Source of the DNA: Novosphingobium sp. FSW06-99
GTDB taxonomy: Bacteria; Pseudomonadota; Alphaproteobacteria; Sphingomonadales; Sphingomonadaceae
Assembly: GCF_001519065.1 (NCBI RefSeq)
Contig: NZ_KQ954270.1
Coordinates: forward strand, 1 to 34,490
DNA length: 34,490 nucleotides
Reading direction: 5' to 3'
Shown here: positions 16,801-23,925 of the stretch, one piece after another
How the letters are laid out: the number at the start of each line of letters is the position of its first letter
Numbering within the stretch: position 1 is the stretch's first letter
The notes under the pieces: model-generated
What the model was told of the DNA's origin: nothing
Databases searched by the model: none
What the model saw: the letters and a program-made list of their open reading frames with translations, nothing else
Made by a program: the position numbers and the translations under genes

Positions 16801-17017
16801 CAAGCCCCTTGAGCTGTTGTTCGATCACCTGGGTGACCGAACTTTCCAGCGTGTCGGCAGATGCGCCGGGATAGATCGCGGTGATCGTCACCGCCGGGGG
16901 GGCGATCGTGGGATATTGCGCGATCGGCAAAGTCAGGATCGCCAGCACCCCGGCAAGCATGATCCCCAGCGCCAGCATCCAGGCGAATATCGGACGATCG
17001 ATGAAAAAGCGGGACAC
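13871..17017 (-). CDS. RND multidrug efflux pump, inner-membrane subunit (HAE1/AcrB-like)
   Basis: A 1048-residue AcrB/MexB-class transporter starting at a GTG (Val-Ser-Arg-Phe-Phe-Ile-Asp-Arg-Pro). That start lies one base after the adaptor stop and matches the usual SRFFIDRPIFAW family start. The proton-relay aspartates are present in GLLVDDAIVVVEN (transmembrane 4) and the relay lysine in GLSAKNAILIV (transmembrane 10). Two large periplasmic loops and twelve membrane segments are of the expected size. It exports hydrophobic compounds from periplasm or membrane using the proton gradient. An ATG further upstream would run into the adaptor gene and add a non-family tail. Confidence 0.95.
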   Translation of the reverse strand: MSRFFIDRPIFAWMLALGIMLAGVLAILTLPIAQYPTIAPPAVTITAIYPGASADTLESSVTQVIEQQLKGLDHLLYLSSTGGSNGVATITVTFDAGTSPDIAQVQVQNKLTQATPLLPVEVQAQGLIVAKAEADSILVIALYDTDGRHDTTDLGDYLTSKLVDPVSRLPGVGDTQVFGAQYAMRIWLDPYKLNNYKLMPSDIGSAVLAQNVQVPAGELGARPASAGQELDVTVNGQSRLTSADQFRAIIIKTASDGSLIRLGDVARVELGGDTYTQTSQLNGHPAAGVAIKLAPGANALKTVALVKTRITELSSQFPSGIAVGFPVDNSSFIKISISDVERTLLIAIALVVAVMFVFLQNWRATLIPAIAVPVVLLGTFAVLSIAGYSINVLTLFAMVLAIGLLVDDAIVVVENVQRIMDTEGLSPHDATVKSMDEITGALMGIGTVLAAVLLPMAFFGGSTGAIYRQFSVTIVAAVLLSVTVALVLTPALCVTFLRPATPVAETHRPGLPGRFFGWFNTMFDRNVDRYDRAVRAIVKAPVAAGLVYLGIVLVMALLFVRLPTGFLPDEDQGEIINLFTLPAGAVQARTEATARMIEQHYLTIEKANVSAIFSATGFSFAGYGQNVGISFVRLNDWKNRSGAANRAPAIVNRAMAAFRSLPDGQVFAIVPPAVRDLGTASGFDLELQDQAGLGHDRLVQAQRQLLEMAAHDPILAGVRPNSQADTPQISLDIDRAKAGALGLSLADVNATITAATAASYINDFTDRGRVKHVYMQADAPFRMSPADLGRFYVRSANGEMAPIGAFASIRWADGPSQLQHYNGVASLEIQGEAAPGKSSGAAMDEMQLLIGKLPTGIGYAWTGQSYQEKLSGGEAPLLYGLSILVVFMCLAALYESMSIPIAILLVIPLGVVGALLAATLRSFNNDVYFQVGLLTTIGLSAKNAILIVGFARDAELAGKTPLEAAIIASRQRLRPILMTSIAFIAGVAPLAISTGAGAGGQNDIGTGVIGGMFTATVLAIFLVPFFFVAVRGGLRSARPDAPATQAPA

Positions 17018-17018
17018 G

Positions 17019-18194
17019 TTATGCAGTCGGCACGGCAGGAGAAGGGTGTCGCGCCACAATCCTGACCGGGCTGCCCGGTCTGGCATTGGCCCCGCCTGCC
17101 ACGATCAGACGGTCGCCGCGCAGCAAGCCCTGAGTCACGCGCCACTGATTGCCGACCGTTCCGGCCACAACCAGAATGCGCGCCTGCGCGTTGCCGTGGC
17201 CATCCACCACCAGCGCGGTCGGGCGGCCCTTCTCGTCATGGGTGACTGCCTCTTGCGGCACAAGGATGCCGGTCGGATCGACGCCTTCGGTAACCAGTGC
17301 GCGGACGTACATGCCGGGCAAGAGCAGCGCCCCGGGGTTGGCAAAGATCGCGCGCAGGGTCACCGAGCCGGTGTTCTGGTCGACGGTCACGTCGGTGAAT
17401 TGCAGGTGCCCGCCCTGTGGATAGATCCGCCCGTCGCCAAGTTGCAGCCGCACTGCCAGGCGAGAGAGATGGCCGGTCCTGCCTGCGGCCTTGGTCATGT
17501 CATCCTTAAGCGCCAGCAGTTCGACGGCGGTCTGCGAGACATCGACATAGATCGGATCCAGTTTCTGGATCGTGGTCAGCGCGCCTGCCTGGCCATTGGT
17601 GACGAGCGCGCCCTGGGTAAAGCTGGATGCGCCGATCCGGCCACCGATCGGCGCGGTTACGCGGGTATAGCCCAGATTGATGCGCGCGCTTTCGACGGCG
17701 GCGGTCTGTTGCTGGACATTGGCCGATGCGGTGTCCGCCGCGGCTTTGGCATCGTCGGCGTCCTGATGGCTGACGGCGTTGATCCTGACCATGTCGGCAT
17801 AGCGATCGGCCTTTAGCCGGGCGCTGAACAGCGTGGCGCGCGCGCTGGCCAATTGGGCCCGTGCCTGATCATAGAGCGCGCGATAAGGTGCCGGGTCGAT
17901 GCGATAGAGCACTTGCCCGGCGCGCACATTGGTGCCTTCGACAAACAGGCGCGCCTGGATGATGCCGCTGACCTGGGGGCGGACATCGGACACTTGCAGC
18001 GGACTGGTGCGGCCCGGCAGGTCGGCCTGCAGCGGTACCGGTCCGGGCTCGATCGTGATGATGCTGACGGCCGGAGGGGCTGGCGGCGGTGGCGCCTTTG
18101 GCGCCGCATGGCATCCCGATAGTGAAACGCCGATCAACAGCGCCGTCCAAGCTTGCGCCGACGGCGGCGCAAGGCCCGGGGCGATAACGACCAC
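17019..18194 (-). CDS. RND efflux periplasmic adaptor lipoprotein (MexA/AcrA-like)
   Basis: A membrane-fusion protein of about 391 residues. It has a lipobox LSGC near residue 28 followed by a Pro/Ala linker, a lipoyl half-motif (VRPQVSGIIQARLFVEGTNV), a coiled-coil hairpin (about 100-170), the second lipoyl half (GYTRVTAPIGGRIG), and beta-barrel and membrane-proximal domains. The start is uncertain: the best candidate is a GTG at 18194, one base after the previous gene's stop, with only a weak ribosome binding site. Its signal region lacks the usual early positive charge. A downstream TTG closer to the lipobox is an alternative. Confidence 0.88.
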   Translation of the reverse strand: MVVIAPGLAPPSAQAWTALLIGVSLSGCHAAPKAPPPPAPPAVSIITIEPGPVPLQADLPGRTSPLQVSDVRPQVSGIIQARLFVEGTNVRAGQVLYRIDPAPYRALYDQARAQLASARATLFSARLKADRYADMVRINAVSHQDADDAKAAADTASANVQQQTAAVESARINLGYTRVTAPIGGRIGASSFTQGALVTNGQAGALTTIQKLDPIYVDVSQTAVELLALKDDMTKAAGRTGHLSRLAVRLQLGDGRIYPQGGHLQFTDVTVDQNTGSVTLRAIFANPGALLLPGMYVRALVTEGVDPTGILVPQEAVTHDEKGRPTALVVDGHGNAQARILVVAGTVGNQWRVTQGLLRGDRLIVAGGANARPGSPVRIVARHPSPAVPTA

Positions 18195-18195
18195 C

Positions 18196-18771
18196 TTACC
18201 AGCCGGCAAGCGAGGGATAGGCACCCGGCACATAGGCATAGGGGTAGAGGTAATTGGTGGCGGGGCTGAATTCGTTGCCGGGATTTTCATCGTGGTGCAG
18301 GTCGGCGCTCGACCGGCGGTGCACCACACCCCCCAATTCGCGCATGCCCAGATCGAGATGCTCTTCCCAGTCTTCGCTGACATCGGCAATGACGGCGGCC
18401 TGGCCGCGCGACAACAGGGCCCCGGTTTCGATTTGCGCCTGGGCGCGCGTGTCGGACCGGTCCAGATCGACCGCACCGCCAACCACGGCCCCCGTGGCTG
18501 CACCGATCGCGGCACCCCCCGCGATACCAACCGCAACGCCCACCGGGCCCGCAATTGCCCCCAGCAGCGCGCCTATGCCCACGCCGACCGCCGTGGCAAA
18601 CACCGGATGGGTGGCTTTGGTATCGACCGCGATGTGGCCAAGCCGGTCGCGGTGCACCACGGTGGTGCCATGGACCGTGATTTCTCCGGCGAAATCGAGC
18701 TGCCACAGGGCGTGCAGGCCCTGATAGGCGTGATCCTTGTCGTCAAACACGACAGCGACAAAATTGCGCAT
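18196..18771 (-). CDS. DUF1269-like glycine-zipper membrane-associated protein
   Basis: A 191-residue protein with an N-terminal alpha/beta ferredoxin-like region (MRNFVAVVFDDKDHAYQGL), a central glycine-zipper hydrophobic stretch at residues 58-101 (GVGIGALLGAIAG and GGAAIGAATGAVVGG), and a second soluble region with RGQAAVIADVSEDW. This order matches DUF1269 proteins, whose function is unknown. The C-terminal tail is rich in Tyr/Pro/His. A clear AAGGAG with 6-nt spacing precedes the ATG. It lies 10 nt after the helical protein gene and one base before the adaptor gene, so it is in the efflux operon. Confidence 0.75.
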   Translation of the reverse strand: MRNFVAVVFDDKDHAYQGLHALWQLDFAGEITVHGTTVVHRDRLGHIAVDTKATHPVFATAVGVGIGALLGAIAGPVGVAVGIAGGAAIGAATGAVVGGAVDLDRSDTRAQAQIETGALLSRGQAAVIADVSEDWEEHLDLGMRELGGVVHRRSSADLHHDENPGNEFSPATNYLYPYAYVPGAYPSLAGW

Positions 18772-18781
18772 CGAATGCTCC

Positions 18782-19171
18782 TTATTTCGCGGCGCTGGAC
18801 CGGCGCGCGGCAACCGCTTCGCTGATCGACTGAACCGAGGCGCGGGCGTCGACCACGGCCTGTTGAAGCGCGTCTTCGGCGGCACGTCCCTGGGCATGCA
18901 GGGCCTTGGCAATGTGCGTTGCGGTGGCTTCGAGGTAAGTCGCAGCCTCGGCCACGCCCTGCCTGGTCACCACGTTTTGCGCGGCGGCAGAACGGCTTAC
19001 CGAATCAACAATGGCTCTGGCCTTGGCCGGCAAGGCAACCAGATCATCCCTGATCGCCCCGCCGCGCTTGGCGACCGCATCGGTCAGCGCCGCATGCAAC
19101 TCCTGCGCTGCGCTGCGCGCATGGTCGAGTGCGTCCTTCAGATTGGTCTGCGTGTCAGCCTGACCGGCCAT
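18782..19171 (-). CDS. Small alanine-rich helical protein, first gene of the efflux operon
   Basis: A 129-residue protein that is almost entirely amphipathic alpha helix, rich in Ala, Gln, Asp and Arg, with no signal peptide, cysteines or membrane segment. The pattern resembles phasin or apolipoprotein-like helical bundles, but I do not recognise a specific family. The start at 19171 has a good ribosome binding site, AGGAGA with 6-nt spacing. It is the promoter-proximal gene, ahead of the DUF1269-like gene and the RND genes. Confidence 0.7.
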   Translation of the reverse strand: MAGQADTQTNLKDALDHARSAAQELHAALTDAVAKRGGAIRDDLVALPAKARAIVDSVSRSAAAQNVVTRQGVAEAATYLEATATHIAKALHAQGRAAEDALQQAVVDARASVQSISEAVAARRSSAAK

Positions 19172-19380
19172 GTCGTGTCTCCTGTTCCCGCAATCGGGTG
19201 CGAACAGGGGGGTATGGTCTGTCTGGAATGAGCGATAGGCGCGGAATATACGCACACGCTTTGGGAACGTGGATCGACCGAACCGGGCCGCGCCGGGCAT
19301 CACCGATGGCGTTGGTGCAGGGTGCCAGACGTGCGATTGCCGGTTCTGTCGGGCTGCGGCCAGATGCCGGTTGACGTGTA

Positions 19381-19400
19381 ATGATATATCATGTTTAAAC
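19381..19400. promoter_or_regulatory. Two abutting AT-rich palindromes, candidate operators
   Basis: ATGATATATCAT (19381-19392) is followed directly by GTTTAAAC (19393-19400); both are perfect palindromes in an otherwise GC-rich region. They sit about 210 nt upstream of the efflux operon start and 142 nt upstream of the TonB receptor start. A dimeric regulator could bind here, but no regulator gene is adjacent. Confidence 0.4.
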
Positions 19401-19506
19401 AGTCGAGGATCAACCGAGTGGCACGGCTGGATCCGTGCGGCTTGGACAAAGGCGTGGCAAGGCCCTCGGTCCGATCGCGCACCCGGCGTTCGCGCCGCGT
19501 TTTGAA

Positions 19507-19530
19507 AATGTAACGTAATAACGTACCATT
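19507..19530. promoter_or_regulatory. Imperfect palindrome with tandem TAACGTA before the TonB receptor
   Basis: TAACGTA occurs twice in 15 bp (19511-19525), separated by one A. The surrounding arms AATG and CATT, plus ACGT-type inner bases, form an imperfect inverted repeat. It ends 11 nt before the receptor start codon, a position suited to blocking transcription or translation initiation. Confidence 0.35.
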
Positions 19531-19541
19531 CAGGGGTTACC

Positions 19542-21794
19542 ATGAGAACACTCTACCAATCTGCCAGTATCATCGCCCTGGCCTTGTCCGCAGTTCCGGC
19601 CCATGCCGCCGATGCTGCGCCCGCCGATCCGCCACGGGCCGATGCGTCGGTCGAACCGTCGCAGATCGTGGTCACCGCCAAGCGCCTCGATGAAGCACGC
19701 GAGAGCATCAAACCCAGCCTTGGCGCGTCAACCTACACGCTCGACAGCGCGGCGATCCAGAACCTGCCGGGCAGCGACAACCAGCCGATCCAGGACATCA
19801 TCCTGCAAATGCCCGGCGTCAGCCAGGACCAGTTCGGCCAGTTCCACGTGCGCGATGAACACAACGGCGTGCAATATCGCATCAACGGGGTGATCATTCC
19901 CGAAAGCATCGCGGTGTTTGGCCAGACGCTGTCGCCGCGCCTGATCGACACGATGTCGCTGGTCACCGGCACGCTGCCCGCACAATATGGCCTGCGCACG
20001 GCGGGCATTCTCGACATCACTACCAAGTCGGGATTGAAGGATACGACCACGGTCAGCATGTATGGTGGCAGTCATGACACGCTTGAGCCAAGCGTGCAGT
20101 TGACCGGCAGTTCGGGCGCGACGACGTGGTTCCTGTCGGGCGATTACAAGCATAGCGATCTGGGCATCGAGAACGTCAACAGCACTTATACCGCGGTGCA
20201 CGACAACACCAATCAGTTCAGCGGTTTCGGCTATATCGATCATATTATCAGCGATAGCGACCGCATCGCATTCACCGGCGGCTATTCCAACCAGCACTAC
20301 CAGATCCCCAATCCCGCCGGTCCGACCGACATTACCGGGTCGCAGACCGACCTCAACGGCAATCCGGTGGCGGTCAACGGCGTGACCAGCTTTGACAGCG
20401 CCAATCTCAACGAGCAGCAGTTGCAGACATTCGGGTTCGGCGCGCTAAGCTGGTTGCACAGCGCTGGGGCGTTCTCGTTCCAGGTCTCGGCCTTTGCGCG
20501 CCTGGCAACGCTCGACTATCGGCCCGACTATGTCGGCGAATTGCTGTTCAATGGTCTGGCGCAATATGCCAGCAAGAAAGACACCGTGTTCGGCGGGCAG
20601 GCAGACGGCGCCTATAAATTGGGTGACCACAATACGCTGCGGTTCGGGGTGCTGTTCGAACATGACCAGTCGAAAAGCATCGCCAACACCAACGTCTTTC
20701 AGACCACTGGCGACACGTACTATCCTTATGATCCCACCCAACCGCAGCCCCAGGCCAATCTGGGCTGGCAACAAGGCCCGATCGTGGCCAACGGGACGCC
20801 GGGCCAGATCGAATCGCTGGTCTATGTCACCGACGTCAGCCAGCGGACGTACAGCGCCTATGTGCAGGACGAATGGCATCCGGCAGAATACCTGGTGGTC
20901 AACTATGGCCTGCGCTTCGATGAAAACGATTCTGCTCGCAACGAGCGGCAGTTGAGCCCGCGCATCAATCTGGTCTGGACGCCGCCATCGGGCACCACGA
21001 TCCACACCGGCTATGCACGCTATTTCGCGCCGTCACCGTTCGAACTGGTGGCGAGCAGCAATATTGCCCAGGTCGCCGGCACCACGGTTTCGCCCAATGT
21101 GCGCACCGATGATCCGGCCTATGCCCAGCGTGAGAATTACTGGGATGTCGGCATTCAGCAGGTCATCGTCAAAGGTCTGACCCTTGGTCTGGATGCCTAT
21201 TTGCGGCGCGATACGCACCTGGTCGATGAAGGCCAGTTTGGTGCCCCGATCATCCTGACACCGTTCAACTATGCCAAGGGCCGCCTGATGGGCGCCGAAC
21301 TGACCGCCAGCTACCGCACGGGCGGGTTCAGCGCCTATGGCAACTTTGCCGCGCAGAAGGGGCAGGGGACCCAGATCGATTCCAACCAGTACAATTTTTC
21401 GCAGGCTGACCTGAACTATATCAACACGCACTATATCTATCTCGACCACGACCAGACCTGGACCGGTTCGGGCGGGCTGGCGTACAACTGGCATTCGGGT
21501 CCGCTGGATGGCACGCACGCGAGTGCCGACATGGTCTATGGTTCGGGGCTGCGCAGCGATCTGACGCTGGCCGATGGCACCAACATCCCCAATGGTGCGC
21601 ATTTGCCGCACTATGCCACCGTCAACATGTCGGTCGGACACACGTTCGCGGCGAGCGGAGTGGACATGCGGGTCGTGGTCCAGAACCTGTTCGACAAGAT
21701 CTACGAGATCCGCGACGGCACCGGCGTGGGTGTCGGCGCACCATCCTATGGTCCCCGGCGCGGGCTGTTTTTCGGGGTAACCAAGACGTTCTGA
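19542..21794 (+). CDS. TonB-dependent outer-membrane receptor
   Basis: A 750-residue TonB-dependent receptor. It has an N-terminal Sec signal (MRTLYQSASIIALALSAVPAHA, split after residue 20 here for brevity) and a TonB-box-like SQIVVTAKR. The plug domain contains LPGSDNQPIQDIILQMPGV and YRINGVIIP, and a 22-strand-type barrel ends in VTKTF with the terminal Phe typical of outer-membrane porin folds. Such receptors import scarce ligands (siderophores, cobalamin, saccharides, aromatics or peptides) using TonB-ExbBD energy. The ligand is not evident: there is no siderophore gene, cobalamin gene or anti-sigma system nearby. Being divergent from an RND operon, it might share a regulatory region with it. 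Confidence 0.93.
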   Translation: MRTLYQSASIIALALSAVPAHAADAAPADPPRADASVEPSQIVVTAKRLDEARESIKPSLGASTYTLDSAAIQNLPGSDNQPIQDIILQMPGVSQDQFGQFHVRDEHNGVQYRINGVIIPESIAVFGQTLSPRLIDTMSLVTGTLPAQYGLRTAGILDITTKSGLKDTTTVSMYGGSHDTLEPSVQLTGSSGATTWFLSGDYKHSDLGIENVNSTYTAVHDNTNQFSGFGYIDHIISDSDRIAFTGGYSNQHYQIPNPAGPTDITGSQTDLNGNPVAVNGVTSFDSANLNEQQLQTFGFGALSWLHSAGAFSFQVSAFARLATLDYRPDYVGELLFNGLAQYASKKDTVFGGQADGAYKLGDHNTLRFGVLFEHDQSKSIANTNVFQTTGDTYYPYDPTQPQPQANLGWQQGPIVANGTPGQIESLVYVTDVSQRTYSAYVQDEWHPAEYLVVNYGLRFDENDSARNERQLSPRINLVWTPPSGTTIHTGYARYFAPSPFELVASSNIAQVAGTTVSPNVRTDDPAYAQRENYWDVGIQQVIVKGLTLGLDAYLRRDTHLVDEGQFGAPIILTPFNYAKGRLMGAELTASYRTGGFSAYGNFAAQKGQGTQIDSNQYNFSQADLNYINTHYIYLDHDQTWTGSGGLAYNWHSGPLDGTHASADMVYGSGLRSDLTLADGTNIPNGAHLPHYATVNMSVGHTFAASGVDMRVVVQNLFDKIYEIRDGTGVGVGAPSYGPRRGLFFGVTKTF

Positions 21795-21804
21795 CGACAC
21801 CGTT

Positions 21805-21840
21805 CATCACCCCGGCAACCGATCGGTTGTCCGGGTGATG
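21805..21840. terminator. Strong hairpin after the TonB receptor gene
   Basis: Outer arms CATCACCC and GGGTGATG and a perfect inner palindrome CAACCGATCGGTTG form a long stem starting 10 nt after the receptor stop. No T-run follows on the plus strand, so it may be a terminator needing a factor or a processing/stability hairpin between the receptor and peptidase genes. Confidence 0.5.
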
Positions 21841-21924
21841 GGCCGCTGCACGAGGCGGCAATCGCGGCTTGCGACCTGCGGCGGCGGCCGATAGACCCGG
21901 ATATAGTGTATCGTGGAGAACGCA

Positions 21925-23898
21925 ATGAAACGGGTCGGTCTGCTGCTTGCCGGGTGCGCGACGCTGATGGTGACGGCTGTCGCTCATGGCCAAAGCTATC
22001 AGCCGCGTGAGACTTTTGCCCCCTTCGACATGGGCCAACCGGTCAATCGCTATCGCAGCGGCAGCGGGCGTCCCGGGCCGGACTATTGGCAAAATCGCGC
22101 CGATTACGAGATCCACGCGACGCTCGACACCGCAACCCAGACGATCAGCGGCACCACGACGATCACTTATACCAACAACAGTCCGGACACCCTTGCCGTG
22201 CTGTGGCTGCAACTCGATCAGAACCTCTATGCGCCGAATTCACGCGGTCGGCTGGCCAACGGCGGCAGCCGTCCGACCGGGACCACCGACGGGATGACGC
22301 TTGATTCGGTCGCGTTCCTGGATCCGGCCGGCAAGCCGGTTTCGGCAATCCCGCTGGTGACCGACACCCGCGCGCAATTGGCTCTGCCGAAACCGCTCGC
22401 GCCCGGAGGCAAGGCGACGGTTACCTTGCGCTATCATTACACCGTGCCCGGCGCATTCGGTGGACGCACATCCTGGGGCCGGTCGCGCGACGCCGAAATA
22501 TACGACATTGCCCAGTGGTATCCCCGCATGGCGGTCTATGACGATATCCGTGGCTGGGACACCGCGCCCTATCTGGCCCAGGAATTCTACCTCGAATACG
22601 GCAATTTCGACTATTGGATCACCGTGCCCTCGAACATGCTTGTTGCGGGCTCGGGCGCGCTGGTGAACCCGGCGGACGTGTTATCCACGGTCGAACAGGA
22701 ACGGCTTGCCAGGGCGCGGACCAGCGATGCGACCGTAATGATCCGCTCGCCGGCCGAGGTTGCCGAACAGCAGGCGCACGCCAAGACCGGCGGCGTTGCG
22801 ACATGGCACTTCCGCATGGAAAACACGCGCGACGTCGCCTTTTCCGCGTCGAGCGGCTTCGTTTGGGACGCTGCCCGGATCAACCTGCCTGACGGCAAGA
22901 CCGCGCTCGCCCAATCGGTCTATCCCGCGGAAAGCCAGGGGGCCGACAAATGGGGGCGCTCGACCGAATATCTCAAGGATTCCGTCGAGCGTTTCTCCGC
23001 GCGCTGGTTTTCCTATCCCTGGCCCAATGCGATCAATGTGGCCGGGCCGACCAGCGGGATGGAATATCCCGGCATCATCTTCGACGGGCCCGATGATGCG
23101 GGCAAGACGCTGTTCTGGATTACCGCGCATGAAATCGGGCACGGCTGGTTTCCCATGATCGTGGGTTTCGACGAACGGCGCAATGCGTGGATGGATGAAG
23201 GTTTCAACACGTTCATCGACGTCTACCAGTCCGACGATTTCAACCATGGCGAATACGCGCCCAAGCGCGATTCCGAATTTGCAGAGGCCGGGGGCAATCC
23301 GGTCGATGCGATCCTGCCACTGCTGGCGGACAAGGACGCGCCGCCAATCCTGAGCCGATCCGACACGGTGACCGAAGCGTATCGACACCCGGTGACCTAT
23401 TTCAAATCCGCGCTGGGGCTGGTCCTGCTGCGCGAACAGATCCTCGGTCCGGCGCGTTTCGATCCGGCATTTCGCCACTTCATCGCAGACTGGGCGTTCC
23501 GGCACCCCAAGCCCGCCGATTTTTTCCGCGCGATGGAAAGCGAGGCGGGCGAGGACCTGTCATGGTGGTGGCGTGGCTGGTACGCCAACACCTGGCAACT
23601 CGATCTCGCCATTGTCGGGGTCGATCAGGGCAGCGCAAACCCGGCGCATGCGGCAGTGGTCCAGGTTGCGTCGCTCGACAAACTGCTACTGCCGGCAACG
23701 TTGCGGATCACCTATTCCGACGGCAAAGTCGTCGACATGCGGCTGCCGGCAGAAACCTGGATCCGTCAGGGCAAAACCGGCGTCGCCATCCCCGGTTCGG
23801 GCAAGATCGTCCGTGCCGAGATCGACCCGGACCACAAAATTCCCGATCGCGACCGCACCAACAACGTTTGGACCAGTCCGTCTGACCAAGCGAGGTGA
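21925..23898 (+). CDS. Secreted M1-family zinc metallopeptidase
   Basis: A 657-residue gluzincin aminopeptidase-like protein. The zinc site HEIGH is followed 18 residues later by the third ligand Glu in WMDEGFNTF (HExxH-x18-E). The substrate-anchoring motif appears as SGMEYPGI, a GxMEN-like variant in which the usual Asn is replaced by Tyr. An N-terminal signal is present; LLAGC at residues 8-12 could be a lipobox, otherwise cleavage near AHG-Q is likely. Start 21925 has GGAG upstream; a GTG at 21913 is less likely. It lies 130 nt after the TonB receptor in the same direction, suggesting peptide processing linked to uptake, though the hairpin between them may separate the transcripts. Confidence 0.9.
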   Translation: MKRVGLLLAGCATLMVTAVAHGQSYQPRETFAPFDMGQPVNRYRSGSGRPGPDYWQNRADYEIHATLDTATQTISGTTTITYTNNSPDTLAVLWLQLDQNLYAPNSRGRLANGGSRPTGTTDGMTLDSVAFLDPAGKPVSAIPLVTDTRAQLALPKPLAPGGKATVTLRYHYTVPGAFGGRTSWGRSRDAEIYDIAQWYPRMAVYDDIRGWDTAPYLAQEFYLEYGNFDYWITVPSNMLVAGSGALVNPADVLSTVEQERLARARTSDATVMIRSPAEVAEQQAHAKTGGVATWHFRMENTRDVAFSASSGFVWDAARINLPDGKTALAQSVYPAESQGADKWGRSTEYLKDSVERFSARWFSYPWPNAINVAGPTSGMEYPGIIFDGPDDAGKTLFWITAHEIGHGWFPMIVGFDERRNAWMDEGFNTFIDVYQSDDFNHGEYAPKRDSEFAEAGGNPVDAILPLLADKDAPPILSRSDTVTEAYRHPVTYFKSALGLVLLREQILGPARFDPAFRHFIADWAFRHPKPADFFRAMESEAGEDLSWWWRGWYANTWQLDLAIVGVDQGSANPAHAAVVQVASLDKLLLPATLRITYSDGKVVDMRLPAETWIRQGKTGVAIPGSGKIVRAEIDPDHKIPDRDRTNNVWTSPSDQAR

Positions 23899-23899
23899 T

Positions 23900-23912
23900 G
23901 CCCGGATCGGGC
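23900..23912. terminator. Short GC hairpin between convergent genes
   Basis: GCCCG-GAT-CGGGC lies between the peptidase stop (23896-23898) and the acyl-CoA dehydrogenase stop (23926-23928), where a bidirectional terminator is expected. The stem is only 5 bp and there is no T-tract, so support is modest. Confidence 0.3.
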
Positions 23913-23925
23913 CCTGCTCTTGAGC

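Larger units (their letters stand above)
19172..19541. promoter_or_regulatory. 370-bp divergent intergenic region between efflux operon and TonB receptor
   Basis: No credible gene is seen here; short open frames lack ribosome binding sites and family features. The region must hold promoters for both directions. Notable structures are two abutting perfect palindromes (19381-19400) and a tandem TAACGTA repeat within an imperfect 24-bp palindrome (19507-19530) close to the receptor start. AGGGG precedes the receptor ATG at about 5-nt spacing. Confidence 0.5.

Noticed and set aside
15497..17065. Plus-strand open frame of about 520 codons opposite the RND pump gene
   Set aside because: The minus-strand pump has full family length and catalytic residues; the antisense translation is highly charged and repetitive-looking, as expected of a GC-rich shadow.
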